This document shows, piece after piece, positions 9,916 through 19,668 of a stretch of 64,000 nt of DNA. The stretch comes from Symbiodinium natans (Eukaryota; Sar; Dinophyceae; Suessiales; Symbiodiniaceae). The stretch spans positions 260,001 through 324,000 of the forward strand of contig CAJNDS010001480.1 in assembly GCA_905221605.1 (NCBI GenBank). Direction: 5' to 3'. The notes below the pieces were generated by a model. The model did no database searches. It had not been told where the DNA came from and saw only the letters and a list, made by a program, of their open reading frames with translations. Positions within the stretch are counted from its first letter, which is position 1, and each line of letters starts with the position of its first letter. The translations under genes were made by a program, and so were the position numbers.

Positions 9916-10642
9916 CCCCAGGGTAACTATGGGATTGTTCTGAACCAGAGTCGGTTTGTTGGTCAGAAGTCTTGCTATAACTTATGCCGGCAATGGGCCT
10001 TAGTTACAAACAATGCCCCCACGTACTCAAACCTGTCGGGGGCTGTATTGTACCTAAAACCCAAACCCGAAACCTGACACGCTGAGCCCTCAGCCCTAAA
10101 CCTAAACCCACAATTCTGTAAAGCCCTATTAGCTCTGAACCCTACCCCCTCATTTCTTATACCCTAATCAAACCCTAAACGCTGCACCGCCAGCGGGTTT
10201 TGGGGTCAGGTTTCTGGAAAGGTTTCCTAAAAGCATAAATTCCTGCACCTTTAACCCTATTCCCCGGGCCCAATTCCCTGCCAGTTCAGGTCTTAAACCT
10301 TAAAAGTTAAACCCGTAACCCCAAAACCCTACACCCCAAGTCATTTTCGGGTCGGTTCTGAGGGATTATGGGGATTTAGGCAATTTTGGGGTTCAGGGCA
10401 GCCAGCGCTTACAAGTGCCCATCCAAACCCTATACACCCTACACCCTAAGACACCAAAAACCGCGAAGCTCTGTCTAAAATCCAAAACCCTTATTGCGGC
10501 CTTCAACTCCTTAAAATACGAAAAACTCAACCACCTAAAACCTTAAACCCGAAACATCCTAACACACGAGAAAGCTAGAACCCTAACTCCTAAACCCCAA
10601 ACCCTAAACCCTAAACCCTAAAAGCCGCAACATCTGCAGCAG
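9916..10642. other. No gene supported
   Basis: Single-copy DNA around 9916-10050 followed by degenerate CCCTAAA-like words. No convincing exon seen. Confidence 0.5.
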
Positions 10643-10688
10643 GATGGACAAGGAGAGGGATTGGGCGCATGATGAGGCCGACAGATTA
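10643..10688 (+). CDS. Possible short exon
   Basis: Follows GCAGCAG; the frame starting at ATG 10644 reads MDKERDWAHDEADRL. The 3' border is unclear. Left CCCTAAA and right TTTAGGG arrays are present. Confidence 0.35.
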
Positions 10689-11167
10689 GGGTCCCAGGAG
10701 TCTATAGGATTAGGACCAGGGCCCGGGGTTTAGGGTTTAGGGTTTAGGGTTTAGGGTTTAGGGATTCAAAGGGGTTAGGGATTAAAGGGGTACTAGTACG
10801 AGTCAGGGTTTATAGGGTTCAGGGAAGAGTTTGGGGACTTTGGGTTGTCAAAGTTCCCCCGTGGGTGATTGCCCATATTTCCTTGTTCTTAGGGTTTGAG
10901 GTTTAGGGTTTGGGGTTTAGGGTTTGGGGTTTGGGGTTTAGGGTTTAGGGTTTAGGGGTTTTTGGTGCGTTCCCTTCGACACGTAGGACCGGGGAGGCTG
11001 GTAGTGCGTGGCGAGGGGGGGGGGGGGGGGGGTGGGGGGTGCTGCCTTGGGGACGAAATGAGCCCGGAAAGGGTTTAGGGTTTGGGGTTCGGGGTTCATA
11101 TACCTTAAAAGGAATGATTGTAGTCTAGGATATGTGAACCTCCTTTTAGGGTTCATTTGGTCCCCAG

Positions 11168-11288
11168 CATGGTGGTGGCACGTATGACACTGGCATCAAC
11201 AGTTGGAGCCATACAGCCTGCATGACGGATGATGTGTGCAAAGGCCTTCATCTATGCATCTCCTTTTCTTTTCTCCCGGACATGGCAA
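11168..11288 (+). CDS. Internal exon, cysteine/histidine-rich, unknown gene
   Basis: Acceptor CCCCAG and a canonical GTAAGT donor at 11289 (or GCAAGT four bases earlier). Reads HGGGTYDTGINSWSHTACMT then DDVCKGLHLCISFSFLPDMA. One of the most convincing exons in the first 20 kb; family not recognised. Confidence 0.75.
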
Positions 11289-11455
11289 GTAAGTAACTAC
11301 TAACTACTGTATCACAGTATGGTTGAGACTGAACCCCCCTCCGTCCCGCCAACGCTGTTGGATGACTAGACCCTAAACCCTAAACCCCAAACCCTAAACC
11401 CTAAACCCTAAACCCCAAACCCTAAACCCCAAACCCTAAACCTTTAACCTTACAG

Positions 11456-11503
11456 ACCCTTTGCGGCCGAGATCTGGGACCTATGCCGCCAGCACATCTC
11501 CAC
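11456..11503 (+). CDS. Internal exon following the 11.2 kb exon
   Basis: Acceptor CTTACAG, donor GTGAGC. One frame reads PFAAEIWDLCRQHIST. Phase does not obviously agree with the exon at 11168-11288, so either its donor choice or this frame needs RNA evidence. Confidence 0.6.
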
Positions 11504-11544
11504 GTGAGCACCGGGGAGGGGAGGTCCAGATTATATGGAACAGG

Positions 11545-11670
11545 GTTACATTGCTGTTCTTGGTGAGTGTATATTCATTTTTGAATATTGGTGAGTGCAT
11601 ATTTTTGGTGTCCGTTTGGGGATACAAGGAATACAAACCGTACTTCAATATGATATTTGGCCAGACAGGA
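11545..11670 (+). repeat. Dispersed AT-rich repeat, copy 1
   Basis: Carries TTGGTGAGTGTATA twice and then GGTGTCC…GAATACAAACC. A diverged copy lies at 26630-26757. No coding capacity; the class is unknown. Confidence 0.6.
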
Positions 11671-11869
11671 GTTTGCATCCAAGTGATGGGCGTATGATGT
11701 GCTGCTGCCTAGCTGGTAGCGCGGCGTGCTCTTGCAGGTGTTTCCTGCAAAGGCCTAGATACTACTAACTGCTAAAGAACCTCCAAAAAACTACAAATAT
11801 TCTTCCCTACAAGGGCAATATTAGGATTATTTTCTTTCATTGTTTTGGGGGTTCTCAAGCGAATCGTAG

Positions 11870-11913
11870 GATACCATTACGCCATGCAACTTGCCAACAG
11901 GATCCAGGCCTAG
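11870..11913 (+). CDS. Terminal exon, unknown gene
   Basis: Acceptor TCGTAG; two bases then YHYAMQLANRIQA and TAG at 11911-11913. Likely the end of the gene containing the 11.2 and 11.46 kb exons, by position and strand. Confidence 0.6.
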
Positions 11914-12129
11914 AGGCTTGGCGCGCATTGGGTTTCGGCTACGGCTCCTCACGTCCCTAAACCCTAAACTCTAAAGCCTGAACCCTAAACCCCAAACCCC
12001 ATATACCCTACAAACCCTACAAAACCCCACATACCTACAAGCCCTATGAACACATACACCCCATACAGCCCTATAAACCCAAAACCCTATAAGCCTTGAA
12101 CCCCATCCCCCACTACCCCCCAATCTGGC

Positions 12130-12250
12130 ATTTGCTAAATCCGCCATCCTGCATCCAAACATTCGTTCTGGTGGACAGTTGCCGGAGACAGCTGTGTAGC
12201 TGAGTTTTCTCGGAGCGCGCGTGCCACAAAAACTCAAACTTGTTTAGGCC
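12130..12250. CDS. Coding-like segment, strand ambiguous
   Basis: The plus frame reads SKHSFWWTVAGDSCVAEFSR; the minus frame reads LSYTAVSGNCPPERMFGCRM. Both look protein-like and splice borders do not decide. Confidence 0.35.
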
Positions 12251-12330
12251 CTAAACCCTATAGCCTAAACCCTATAAACCCTAAACACTAAACGTGTTTA
12301 GGGTTTGGGGGCTTCTCCTCGCGATCGCAG

Positions 12331-12364
12331 CGCTTTTGGGATGCACCATGTCCTAACCCCTAAA
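12331..12364 (+). CDS. Small internal exon
   Basis: Acceptor ATCGCAG and donor GTAAGC at 12365. Reads AFGMHHVLTPK. Both splice sites are canonical, though the exon is only 34 nt. Confidence 0.5.
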
Positions 12365-12488
12365 GTAAGCCCTAAACCTTGTAGGCCCTAGATCACTAGG
12401 ACTGGGTAGGTCCTGGAGATGTGTTCTATATCTGAACCCTAAATCCCGAACCCTATTTTTTTTAGATGTTTTCCCTTGTTGCATTCAG

Positions 12489-12539
12489 AGGGTCAAGAAT
12501 GTCTTGTCCTTCGGGGCCAGCAAAACCTTGGAGGAGTAG
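12489..12539 (+). CDS. Terminal exon, unknown gene
   Basis: Acceptor TTGCATTCAG after a pyrimidine-rich stretch. Reads RVKNVLSFGASKTLEE then TAG (12537-12539). Phase 0 fits the exon at 12331-12364, which also ends in phase 0. Confidence 0.7.
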   Translation, partial: RVKNVLSFGASKTLEE

Positions 12540-12693
12540 CCCCAAAACCCTAAACCCTAAACCCTAAATCCTCTAAACCCTGAACCCTAAACCTCCCCGA
12601 GAGCCTGAAGATTTCGGCCGGCTTCAGGTTGAGGGGCTTGAGGGCCTACGGTGTCGGGGCTTGGGACTCAGAATCGATTAATGTCACCTGCAG

Positions 12694-12726
12694 GTGCTGC
12701 AGGACATGGCAGGAAGAGGGCTTAAA
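12694..12726 (+). CDS. Possible short exon
   Basis: Acceptor CTGCAG, donor GTTGAG; 11 codons, VLQDMAGRGLK. Too short to be certain. Confidence 0.4.
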
Positions 12727-13225
12727 GTTGAGGGCTCAAGGTTCATAGTGGGTTAGGTTTTGGGGTTCAGGGTTTAGGGCTCCGAGTCTTGCGTCTGAAG
12801 TGCGCATAATTTTCCCTTAGGGCCCAACACCCCATTATTCAAGGCCTTTCATGTTTTTTTTTGGAGCCCAAAGACCTTATTATTTGGGGTTTTTGGCCCT
12901 CAGGGTTACAGTCATGCCTACTTTGGGCTGTGTGGAGCTCCAAGGGAAGGCTCTAAGGACCCTTGTTTCCAGGTTTCTGGAGCTCCAGGTTCGGGTCGAA
13001 CTTCGGGTTTACGCGCAAGGCCATGAGAAGGCGCAAGAAACAGAAAGGAAGAGAGCGAGAGAGAGTATAATATACACGTATATGTATTTCAATATAGGGA
13101 TCTAAGGACTCTTGTTGTAACACGCTAACTACAAAGCTCTAAGGACTCTTACTTTGGTTTTTTTGGGAGGCCGCAAGACCACGATCCTGATTAGCCTCCC
13201 TCTGCTCGTCGGCTCGAAAATGCAG

Positions 13226-13277
13226 CTGTTTGCAAATGGCGATGTCATGTGCTTTTCGGAAGCGTTCCCCAAAAAAG
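13226..13277 (+). CDS. Possible exon
   Basis: Follows ATGCAG; reads LFANGDVMCFSEAFPKK and meets GTTTGA. A small MGKKRSSL frame with good start context at 13385 may be a first exon of the next gene. Confidence 0.4.
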
Positions 13278-13811
13278 GTTTGAATATTAGTTAAGGGCCC
13301 CAAGTGCATTCACGCAGGCGCAGGTCTCGGTGTGTGAAAACCCCTGGGTCTCATTTTAATTGTTTGTTTCTTGGACCAGCAGCCATGGGCAAGAAGAGGA
13401 GCTCATTGAAAGCCCCAAACCCTAAAACCCGAAAACCCTAAACCCTAAAACCCTAAACCCTAAAAAACCCTCAAACCCTAAACCCAAAGCTCTAGAATTT
13501 TAAGCCCTAAGCCCTAAAGTATAGGCCCCAAACCCTAAACCCTAAACCCTAAACCCTAACCCTGAACCCTAAACCCTAAACCCTAAACCCTGGATGTAAT
13601 TGAGGTTGGAAGGCTTGATCTAAAATAGGCCTCGGGTTGCTAGTGAAGTCTAGAAACCCTGCAGCGTCTACACATGAGGTGGTTTAGGGTTTAGGGTTTA
13701 GGGTTTAGGGTTTAGTGTTCAGGGTTTTCTACACTTTAGGGGGCTTGGGGGACTTGGGGTTTGAGGCTTAGGGATGAAGGTTCGGGGCTCAGGGCTTGGG
13801 ACCCTCAACTC

Positions 13812-14033
13812 TACAGGGTGGGGCCCCTAGTTATAAGTAGAGTTATAAGGGCCCTAAATTGGGCTATAAGTAGAGTTATAAGGGCCCTAAGGTAGGTTAT
13901 AACTAGAGTTATAAGGGCCCTAAGTTAGGTTATAAGTAGAGTTATAAGGGCCCCAAATTGGGTTATAAGGACCCTAAGTTAGGTTATAAGTCCCTTAACT
14001 ACAGTTCGTATAGTAAGGGGGCCCCACCCTGTA
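13812..14033. mobile_element. MITE, TA-CAGGGTGGGGCCCC family, internally expanded
   Basis: Ends TACAGGGTGGGGCCCC and GGGGCCCCACCCTGTA are inverted copies, bounded by TA on both sides. The interior carries a roughly 35-45 bp unit (GTTATAAG…GGGCCCTAA) repeated about four times, making it nearly twice as long as its sisters. Confidence 0.8.
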
Positions 14034-14332
14034 GACCCTATTGAAAATCCGTACGGGTCGTTGCTATGGGCTTATGGTTCACAAGGTTGAGGGCTTGCGG
14101 GAGGGACAGCTGTTGTAAGCTCAATGACAGCCCCAAACCCTAACCCTGATATTGTAGCCATACTTAGCCAGTAGTTGAACTTCAAGCTTTTTGGGTTTAT
14201 CTAGTAGGAATCATAGAGTTTGACTTTGTTCACCCTTGGTTATTGGCGAAGTAAGTAGCCGATGCTAAGCCCCAAAACCCGGAACCCGCCGAAGAGACGT
14301 AGCAGTCGCCCAACGGGGTATGAGCCAGGGTA

Positions 14333-14453
14333 CATGGGATAGTTCTCCAAATCAGGATCCCTTTTTGAGTCCCTTGTCATAGTAACCTCCTAAACTAAAC
14401 CTTAAAAAAGGACCTCCCAAAAGGGACCCTAATTTAGAGAACTACCCGCATGG
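14333..14453. mobile_element. MITE-like inverted repeat, GGGTAGTTCTC family, copy 2
   Basis: CATGGGATAGTTCTCCAAAT on the left and TTTAGAGAACTACCCGCATG on the right are inverted partners; the interior also pairs (GGATCCCTTTT / AAAAGGGACCC). Same family as 9152-9261. Confidence 0.75.
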
Positions 14454-14547
14454 TGCTTCCCTAAACCCTAAACCCTAAATCCTAAACCCTAAACACTAAA
14501 CCCTAAACCTAAACCTTAAACCCCTAACCCTAGGGGCCCCTAGACAG

Positions 14548-14605
14548 GATTCAGACGACTGCGTCCGCAGAGGCGACACGACTTGCTGAAGACAAGGACT
14601 GCAGG
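14548..14605 (+). CDS. Internal exon, unknown gene
   Basis: Acceptor AGACAG and donor GTTTAGGG, where the donor is the array itself. G plus 19 codons: IQTTASAEATRLAEDKDCR. Followed directly by about 12 TTTAGGG units. Confidence 0.65.
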
Positions 14606-14711
14606 GTTTAGGGTTTAGGGTTTAGGGTTTAGGGTTTAGGGTTTAGGGTTTAGGGTTTAGGGTTTAGGGTTTAGGGTTTAGGGTTTAGGATTAGGGTTTA
14701 GGGTTTAGGGT
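14606..14711 (+). repeat. TTTAGGG array at an exon 3' border
   Basis: About 14 heptamers beginning exactly at the presumed donor GT of the preceding exon. Confidence 0.95.
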
Positions 14712-14861
14712 GCGGTTCAGGGTGCTTGAGGCTTGGACTTGGATCAACAACGGGGCCCTTGTCCTTTTTTGAAGGGTTTGTAGGGTCCTCTAAGAACCCT
14801 GCTAAGCGAAGAAGGATACAGTGGTCATTCCGGGGTTAATCTGGCGCCTACTGGAATAGAA

Positions 14862-14931
14862 GGGTTTATAAATGAAGGTTTAGGGTTTAGGGTTTAGGGT
14901 TTAGGGTTTAGGGTTTATAAATGAAGGTTTA
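14862..14931 (+). repeat. TTTAGGG array bounded by a 21-bp direct repeat
   Basis: GGGTTTATAAATGAAGGTTTA occurs at 14862-14882 and again at 14911-14931, with TTTAGGG units between. The offset is 49 bp, exactly seven heptamers. Confidence 0.9.
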
Positions 14932-15319
14932 AGTAGTTTTTTTGAATGGCTGGCGGAATCTTCAGCGCTCTCAGTTTGCTTAGAGTTCAGAGTTTTGGGC
15001 CGATAAGCCCTAAACCCTATAGAGAAAGCTCTTTGCTTACGGATACCTCTGACCCTACTGCAAGGGTTGATCGAACACCTGTTGCTTGGAAATGCTTATG
15101 CTAGGGTTTAGGGTTTATGGCTAGGGGTCACTGACCAAATGATCCCATGAAACCGGCAGGTTTGTTCGAAAAGGGCACCCATATTCTTACCAGGCTCAGC
15201 ACACCCTGACCCTGAAAAACCTAACAACCCTAAACCCTAAGCCCTTGCCCTAAACGCTAAAACCCTAAACCCTAAACCCTAAACCCTAAACCCTAAACCC
15301 TAAACCCTAAACCTGCAAG

Positions 15320-15385
15320 GATCGCGGCATCGAGCAAGGACCCGGGCCCGAAGGCAATCAGTTCGACATCTTCATGCAGGAGCGG
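15320..15385 (+). CDS. Internal exon, unknown gene
   Basis: Acceptor CTGCAAG, donor GTTTAGGG; exactly 22 codons, DRGIEQGPGPEGNQFDIFMQ ER. Left flank is a CCCTAAA array, right flank a TTTAGGG array followed by a MITE. Confidence 0.7.
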
Positions 15386-15411
15386 GTTTAGGGTTTAGGG
15401 TTTAGGGTTTA

Positions 15412-15535
15412 TACAGGGTGGGGCCCCCTAGTTATAAGTAGAGTTACAAGGGCCCTAAATTGGGTTATAAGGACCCTAAGTTAGGTTATAAGTCCCTTAA
15501 CTACAGTTAGTATAGTAAGGGGGCCCCACCCTGTA
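15412..15535. mobile_element. MITE, TA-CAGGGTGGGGCCCC family
   Basis: Perfect-looking 17-base terminal inverted repeats (TACAGGGTGGGGCCCCC) with TA at each end; 124 bp, non-coding. Confidence 0.85.
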
Positions 15536-15815
15536 GAGTTTATAGGGTTTACAGGGTTTAAAGTGTTTATAGGGTTTATAGGGTTTATCGGGTTGCTAGT
15601 GTTTATCGGGTTGATAGGGTTTATAGGGTTTATAGGGTTTATAGGGTTTATAGGGTTTATGGGGTTTATCGGGTTGATAGGGTTTATGGGGTTTACAGGG
15701 TTTATAGGGTTTATAGGGTTTATGGGGTTTATAGGGGTTTTAGGGTTTTTAGGGTTTATGGGGTTTATAGGGTTTATAGGGTTTATAGGGTTTAGGGTTC
15801 TAGGGTTTAGGGTTT
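15536..15815 (+). repeat. TTTATAGGG variant array
   Basis: Runs of TTTATAGGG and TTTATGGGG nonamers. The long Phe-Ile-Gly open frame across it is a by-product of the 9-base period, not a gene. Confidence 0.9.
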
Positions 15816-16599
15816 AAGGTTCAGGGTTTAGGGTTCAGGGCTTTGAGTTGCCTAACAAACCCTATAAGACCCCAATCCCTAAACCCTAAAAACCGGAACC
15901 CTAAACCCTAAAACCCTAGCACCCTAACGCCCCCAAAACCCTAAACATAAACCCAGGGTGTAGGTTAAGGTTTGGGATTTCGCCCAATGGTGGCGGAGCT
16001 TGCTGCTTTTTTTGGGACATCCATTTCGGCTTTGGGGTGGATCTAAATCATGGGCTCTTTTGAGGTGCGATTACATTTTGTCTGGGTTTAGGGTTTAGGC
16101 GGGCTCTGATATTCTCTGAGTTGTTTGAACTCTTGTAAACATTTATTGGACAATTAGCGTTATTTGGGAACTTGTTTGGGGGTGACAATAGAATCGTTGT
16201 CGTTTCGTGTTTCAAAAGGGATCCCTAAACCCTAAACCCGAAACCCTCACATTGTTGTACACACGGATGTCTTCAAGCAACTCTACAAGCTTACAAACTG
16301 AGGTGGTTCGCGGTCTTTTTCTGTGGCGGCTGCTCTTGGGCACGCCGCAAGACATAGTTTTCTGTCTGGTTTGGGGCCTTAGGTTGTGCCACTTTTTGTT
16401 TTTTTTGTTTCAGGTTGTGTGTATGAGAAGTGGTTGCACATAGGATGCAGGGCTTGCTAGATTAGACTTAGGCGTGTGTTGTGTCAGGAGTCCTCACTCC
16501 TGACTGAATACTACAGAGGGGGGGGGTTACCCTAGTTACAAGCAGGGTTATAAGGCCCCAAACAGGGTTACAGTTAGTACAGTAAGAGTAAACATCTAG

Positions 16600-16707
16600 G
16601 AGTTACTTCCACCTTCGAATATACAAGGACGAGACGGATGGTGTTTATGCTGCTGAAAAGATCTCGGACATTCTGAAGGCAGGCCGCGGGGACCTGCTAC
16701 GCGCGGC
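16600..16707 (+). CDS. Internal exon, unknown gene
   Basis: Acceptor CATCTAG, donor GTAGGG. Reads SYFHLRIYKDETDGVYAAEK ISDILKAGRGDLLRAA. Strongly protein-like; if the frame runs on, a TAG follows at once, so it could also be a terminal exon. Confidence 0.7.
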
Positions 16708-17010
16708 GTAGGGTTTAGGGTCTAGGGTTTCGGGTTTCGGGCTTTGGGTTTCGGGTTTAGGGTTTGGGGTTTAGGGTTTCAAGTTAGGCCCTAGGTCCTA
16801 GGGTTCAGGGCATGGTTGCTGATTGCATCAGATGTCCACGTCCTAGGCCAAATTAGAGCTACAGTGGCACACGGCCAGACGACCTGGCTTGTACTGAGGG
16901 TTCCTAAGCCCTAAGCCAGAAACCCTAAGGCCTAAACCCGAAACCCCTTGTAGTGAAGGACCCTAAGTCTAAGCCCTAAAACCCTAAACCCTCTTGGGGG
17001 GGGGCTGGCT

Positions 17011-17330
17011 CTCACAGCCCGTCTTCTCCCTGCTACACACACTCGGCGCGGAGAGCTTGTCTCAGCGACATTCTTCCTCCCTGACCCGCTGGCATCCATG
17101 TATCCTACCTTGGGTATCGTGGTTCACGATGATGCTTGCCATCTGCGCCGCTTTGCGGAGAGTCGGTTTAGCTAGGGCCACGGAGCGAATCTAGGCTTTC
17201 CCGCAAGTGGACTACATATTGACAAGTTCCATGCGCGAGGGCATGTGGATGAATGGTGCTTGACGATATGCCACCCTGAAGCCGAGCAGCAACGACCGAC
17301 GCCTCCTTTCGCGAGACTAGAGTTATGAGT
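17011..17330 (+). pseudogene. Broken KDZ-type transposase fragment
   Basis: Plus frame reads TLGIVVHDDACHLRRFAESR and stops at TAG 17173. After a one-base frame change near 17218 it continues IDKFHARGHVDEWCLTICHP. VVHDDACHL followed by (D)KFH.GHVD.WC is the hallmark spacing of the Kyakuja-Dileera-Zisupton (CxC-associated) transposase core known from eukaryotic DNA transposons. The in-frame stop and the apparent missing base (VDYI then IDKF) show it is dead. No terminal repeats found. Confidence 0.6.
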
Positions 17331-17579
17331 TTTGCGTTTTGCGATTTAGGGTCTAGGGGTTTCGGTACACCGTTTTGGGATTCGGGGACTCGCACAATAG
17401 CTTGCTTAATAGCTGTTGCTTGCTCTCTGTGTTCTCAAGAGGAGAAAAGGTTAGCCTTGAGATCTTTCCCTAATCCCTAAATCGTAAACATACATCCGGT
17501 GGAAGTTGAGGGTTTCGGAATGCATGTGTTTTATGAAGGTTTGATGGTGGTGGATTAGTGTCCTATGCCCGAAACCTCT

Positions 17580-17800
17580 TTGGGTTTAGGGTTTAGGGCG
17601 TAGGGTTTAGGGTTTAGGGTTTAGGGTTTAGGGTTTAGCCCTAAACCCTAAACCCTAGACCCTAAACCCTTTAACCCTAAACCCTAAACCCTTTAACCCT
17701 AAACCCTAAACCCTAAACCCTAAACCCTAACACCCTAAACCCTAAACCCTAAAGCCTAAACCCTAAACCCTAAACCCTAAAACCCTAAAACCCTAAATCC
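17580..17800. repeat. Head-to-head TTTAGGG / CCCTAAA palindromic array
   Basis: TTTAGGG units (17583-17637) run directly into CCCTAAA units (17638-17800) with no spacer, so this stretch can fold into a long hairpin. Confidence 0.9.
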
Positions 17801-17838
17801 TACGCTCTTTACAACCCGCCGCCCTCGGGGGTGAACAG

Positions 17839-17892
17839 AAGCGCGGCGTCTGCCTCTGCGAAGCGAACGCTCCACACGACATCCTCAGCCAG
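17839..17892 (+). CDS. Probable exon, unknown gene
   Basis: Acceptor GAACAG, donor GTCTCG; 18 codons, KRGVCLCEANAPHDILSQ. Flanked by CCCTAAA left and TTTAGGG right. Confidence 0.5.
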
Positions 17893-17994
17893 GTCTCGGG
17901 CTTGTTGGGTTCAGGGTTTAGGGTTTAGGGTTTAGGGTTTAGGGTTTAGGGTTTCGGGTTTCGGGTTTCGGGTTTCGGGTGGGTTTACAGTTTC

Positions 17995-18074
17995 TTGGTA
18001 GCCCCAGTGGTGCCCTGTTGTAGCCAACCAAAAAAGGGGTGCCCTTATGATAATATGGTTACTGGGCTACTAGG
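17995..18074. mobile_element. Inverted-repeat element, GGTAGCCC family
   Basis: TTGGTAGCCCCAGTGGTGCC is mirrored by GGTTACTGGGCTACTA. A related segment is at 57388-57500. Confidence 0.5.
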
Positions 18075-18382
18075 GTTTAGCGGTTAGGGTTTCTAGGGTT
18101 GCGGGTGAGGGTTTGTAGGGTTTGCAGGGGTTTGGGGTTTGTTCGGGTTTGGGCTGATGGGTTTTAGTTGCTTTGGTCTTCTGGGTTGGAATGGTGGTTG
18201 TCTAGAAGGTCCACAAAGGCTGTAGCACGGGGTGCTCAAAGCATTTCTGAGCGGCTGCGCACAAAGTGCGAAAACGGACACTTAGGGTTTGATTAGGGGT
18301 TTAGGGTTTAGGGTTTAGGGTGCTTGAAACCCTCAACCCGAAGCCCTATACCCTCAACCCTAAGACCTGTAGGGCTTGCAAG

Positions 18383-18432
18383 GCTTTCGCGCCTATCTCT
18401 GGTTGAGCGCACGCGTCAACTCCATTCGCAGG
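18383..18432 (+). CDS. Internal exon, unknown gene
   Basis: Acceptor TTGCAAG, donor GTTAGG. Reads FRAYLWLSARVNSIR. Confidence 0.6.
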
Positions 18433-18723
18433 GTTAGGATTCAGGGTGCTTTTAGAGCCTTTTGGGGGTCGAAGAGTGGGTTTAGGGTTTAGGGTTTCGG
18501 GTTTAGGGTTTAGGTTTTAGGGTTCGGGGTTCAGATTAGAGGGCTTCTATAGGAGAACAAGGTGGAACCCGGAGCCTCCAGAAGAATGCAGCGTAATCCG
18601 GCTAAGGGTTTCGGGTTTCGATGCGTGGTAGGGCTTTCCGACTTAAGTCCAGAAAGCTGCACCATGACCTGTGCGGGGCACTTTACTATGTTTTCTGTTG
18701 AGTGTTTGGTCCCTTTGATTCTG

Positions 18724-18862
18724 GGGTTCTTAAGGGAGGAAGGGTATGTAACTGAAGGTTCCCAACTACTCCCCACGACTCACTCCCTGAGGCTCCAGAA
18801 GCTTCCCTAAGGTTCCCTACATACCTGCCCCCCATGAAGCCCCCTCCCTTAAGAACCCTCTC
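18724..18862. mobile_element. Inverted-repeat element, GGTTCTTAAGGGAGG family
   Basis: GGTTCTTAAGGGAGGAAGGG on the left pairs with CCCCCTCCCTTAAGAACC on the right, and inner GTATGTA/TACATAC also pair. Single copy seen. Confidence 0.55.
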
Positions 18863-19064
18863 AAACTCCGCACCAAATGTAGAGTCCCCTTCAAAGCCTG
18901 TGCTTTGTGGTGTAGAGTTTCAGAGGTGGGCCTTTGGCTTTTTGTTTAGGGTTTAGGGGGTTTAGGGGTTTGGGGGTTTAGGGGTTTAGGGTTTAGGTTT
19001 AGGGTGGGTTGAGGGTTTTGGGATGTGGGGAATGGAAGTAGAGGTTTAGGCTAAGCCTTCGAAG

Positions 19065-19130
19065 TCTAACGGCACACTGGCCCAAGATGAGGCCTACGAT
19101 GAGGCGGAGATTTTGTGGAAGGCGCTGCGG
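19065..19130 (+). CDS. Internal exon, unknown gene
   Basis: Acceptor TTCGAAG, donor GTTACT; exactly 22 codons, SNGTLAQDEAYDEAEILWKA LR. Acidic and helix-prone; family not recognised. Confidence 0.7.
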
Positions 19131-19437
19131 GTTACTGGCTCTGCTACTCAAAATTTAGTGTTGAGGGCTGGGAGGGTATAGGGCTTAGGGCTTTGAGGCT
19201 TGAAGGCTTCAGGCTCTAGAGGGCTCAAACGTGCAGGGTGGTGAGGTTTTAGTGTTGAGAATTTAGGGCCTAGCTTTCTCCACTCTCCCACGAAGTGCCA
19301 GCAAGGCTTCGGTTGATTGATGGTGCTTCCTAAACCCTAAACTTTATAAACCCTAAACCCTAGAAGCCCAAAGAACGAAGCTCCAAACGTAGAACCCCCC
19401 TTCCCCCCCTCCCCCACCTGTAAATCCGAAATTTAAG

Positions 19438-19479
19438 AGCCTCCGGCTCAAGCCGCCGACCCCGCTGGAGCATAGTTGA
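19438..19479 (+). CDS. Terminal exon, unknown gene
   Basis: After TTTAAG reads SLRLKPPTPLEHS then TGA at 19477-19479. May end the gene with the 19.07 kb exon. Confidence 0.5.
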   Translation, partial: SLRLKPPTPLEHS

Positions 19480-19551
19480 AAGGTTTAAACGCGCTTGTCA
19501 GCTCAAAGGATGCAAAAGTTGATTTGCTTGAGTGTCTGTGAAAACGTTATG

Positions 19552-19668
19552 GGGGGGGGGGGGGGGGGGGGTAGGGGGGGGGGGGGGGGGGTAGGGGGGG
19601 TAGGGGGGGGGGGGGGGGTAGGGGGGGTAGGGGGGGGGGGGGGGGGGGGTAGGGAGGGGGGTGGGGGG
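19552..19668 (+). repeat. Poly-G tract with GTAGGGGG interruptions
   Basis: More than 80% G over 117 bp. It could form G-quadruplexes. The Gly-rich open frame over it is an artefact. Confidence 0.95.

Larger units (their letters stand above)
13278..14547. other. No gene supported; telomere-type arrays and MITE
   Basis: Holds CCCTAAA arrays (13410-13470, 13530-13590), TTTAGGG (13681-13715), an expanded CAGGGTGGGG element and a GGGTAGTTCTC element. No further exon is defensible apart from the weak start at 13385. Confidence 0.6.

Noticed and set aside
13812-14033. CRISPR-like array (regular repeats with spacers)
   Set aside because: Repeat units are part of a TA-flanked inverted-repeat element in eukaryotic DNA, with no cas-like genes.
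15563-15817. Phe-Ile-Gly-rich open frame
   Set aside because: Produced by the TTTATAGGG nonamer; no non-repeat sequence is in the frame.
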